DNA of 64,000 nucleotides from Metallyticus violacea (Eukaryota; Arthropoda; Insecta; Mantodea; Metallyticidae). The notes beneath the pieces were generated by a model. It had not been told where the DNA came from. It did not search any database and was given only the letters and a program-made list of their open reading frames with translations. The stretch lies in NCBI GenBank assembly GCA_030762175.1, contig CM060833.1, positions 167,910,501 to 167,974,500 on the forward strand, given 5' to 3'. The position numbers were made by a program, and so were the translations under genes. The number at the start of each line of letters is the position of its first letter. Positions within the stretch are counted from its first letter, which is position 1. Shown one piece after another: positions 63,008 through 64,000 of the stretch.

Positions 63008-63319
63008 GTTATAGCCAGTGGTGTGGCCAGTACCCCAGAACAGGTTTCTCAGTACACTAGCTGCACTTTATTGGCCACATCAAAGACAAAATTGGAGAAC
63101 CCAGTGTCTGCATGTGTCCATTTCTTGGAGAAAAATGAATTCATAAGGCTGCAAGAAAAACAAAATGGTAATGTGAGAGAGTGTTATGTTCCTACACCAC
63201 TGGGGCTTGCCTGTCTTGCTGCCTCACTTCCTCCTGATGAAGGACTACAACTGTTTGATGAGCTGACTAGAGCTCGTCAGTGTTTTGTTTTGGATACAGA
63301 TCTCCATATTGTGTATGAG
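63008..63319 (+). CDS. POLQ: DNA polymerase theta, exon 10 (winged-helix region), last exon in window
   Basis: Residues 477-580. It reads VIASGVASTPEQVSQYTSCT, then CVHFLEKNEFIRLQEKQNGN, then YVPTPLGLACLAASLPPDEG, and ends FVLDTDLHIVYE. This is the winged-helix/ratchet part of the helicase; PTxLGxAxLxxSLxPxE and FVLxxDLHIxY are POLQ-typical. The acceptor is GTTGCCAG, the donor GAG then GTATTA, phase 0. The gene continues to the right. Confidence 0.9.
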
Positions 63320-63465
63320 GTATTACAAATCATTAAAAAATTTTAATTGAGTTACTATGCCAATGGTTGCATTTAGCTAAGATTTGAGTGTTTAAGAATT
63401 TTTCTTTAAGGGCTTCCCCTTTCATTTTTGTAGCTTAATTTTTTCCTTTCGGAAAGAGCTTAAAC

Positions 63466-63735
63466 CAGGGGTGATCCAGGTCGTTTAAGGCCCGGACTCA
63501 TGAATTGGAGGTCTGGGGTTCGATTCCCATCAGGACCATTTTCCATGACTGGGGTTTTTTCCCAGGTTTTCCTTATTCCTCATAAATGGCAAATGTCAGG
63601 GAGGTACCCTAAACTTAGACCTGGAACGTTTCCTTCGTTTAAAAAGAAATCCTTTCCCAGTTTATCATTTCATCTCATATGTCATCAGTGTCTCAGTAGT
63701 AAAAACAGGTGTTAAACACTATTAAAAAAAAACAT
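63466..63735 (+). mobile_element. SINE family B copy
   Basis: The head GGTGATCCAGGTCGTTTAAG, B box GGTTCGATTCCC, and full body are present, but a short deletion removes the CCTGTGGTGCCTC part near the 3' end. It sits 147 bases after POLQ exon 10. Confidence 0.78.
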
Positions 63736-64000
63736 TATCTTGTTGGTTGTCATAACCAACTCCCCAGGTTCCTATAGCATATTTATTTATTTTTGTAATT
63801 AATTCTCTTTTGGTAATTTATAGCAATTCCCAACCTCTTAGATCAAACAAGATATTTAGGGCACAATTTTATAGGTCATTAGACAAGCACACTGAGGACT
63901 TTTTATATAAACCAGATTCATATGAGTTCATTATTAGAGATGCAATAATGTGCGTATTACTAGTGTATTATGATAGAACAGTTTCTTTCTTTTTTTATTT

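Overview
The window is AT-rich, intron-rich nuclear DNA from an animal, most likely an arthropod. The evidence is long introns with GT..AG boundaries, a DNA polymerase theta (POLQ/mus308) gene whose residues look arthropod-like to me, and a dense load of arthropod-type transposons. The species cannot be fixed from sequence alone.

Two genes lie on the + strand. The first (235-12015) is the 3' part of an unidentified gene. It shows three exons, a Ser/Pro-rich then Gln-rich C terminus, a stop codon and a poly(A) signal. The second starts at 28130, inside a locally CpG-rich stretch, and runs off the right edge. Its ten visible exons (28130-63319) join in phase to give the first 580 residues of POLQ. 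They cover nearly the whole superfamily-2 helicase module; the central region and the A-family polymerase domain lie beyond the window.

Most of the rest is mobile DNA. Penelope-like elements (PLEs) with GIY-YIG endonuclease remnants dominate, in at least three lineages. Many copies are head-to-head inverted pairs or fold-backs. There are also two tRNA-derived SINE families (A and B; three A copies and one B copy have exact target-site duplications), two decayed mariners each carrying a nested SINE, a pogo/Tigger-like remnant, an I-clade LINE with a large internal deletion, several jockey/RTE-like reverse transcriptase fragments, and an unclassified element with long inverted repeats at 51756-53775.

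The most interesting signal is a set of about a dozen short motifs at the 3' ends of the PLE copies, always on the endonuclease-coding strand. They read as minimal type I hammerhead ribozymes: a CUGANGA core, a stem II hairpin, GAAA, a palindromic helix III, and a cleavage site followed by a short stem I whose two strands change together between copies. PLE hammerheads are known in general. What looks special here is the number of sequence families in one locus, an extra U after CUGANGA in the well-preserved copies, and their placement at the edges of fold-back copies. A second notable point is a PLE inserted at the 5' splice site of POLQ exon 7, where the target duplication preserved the donor.
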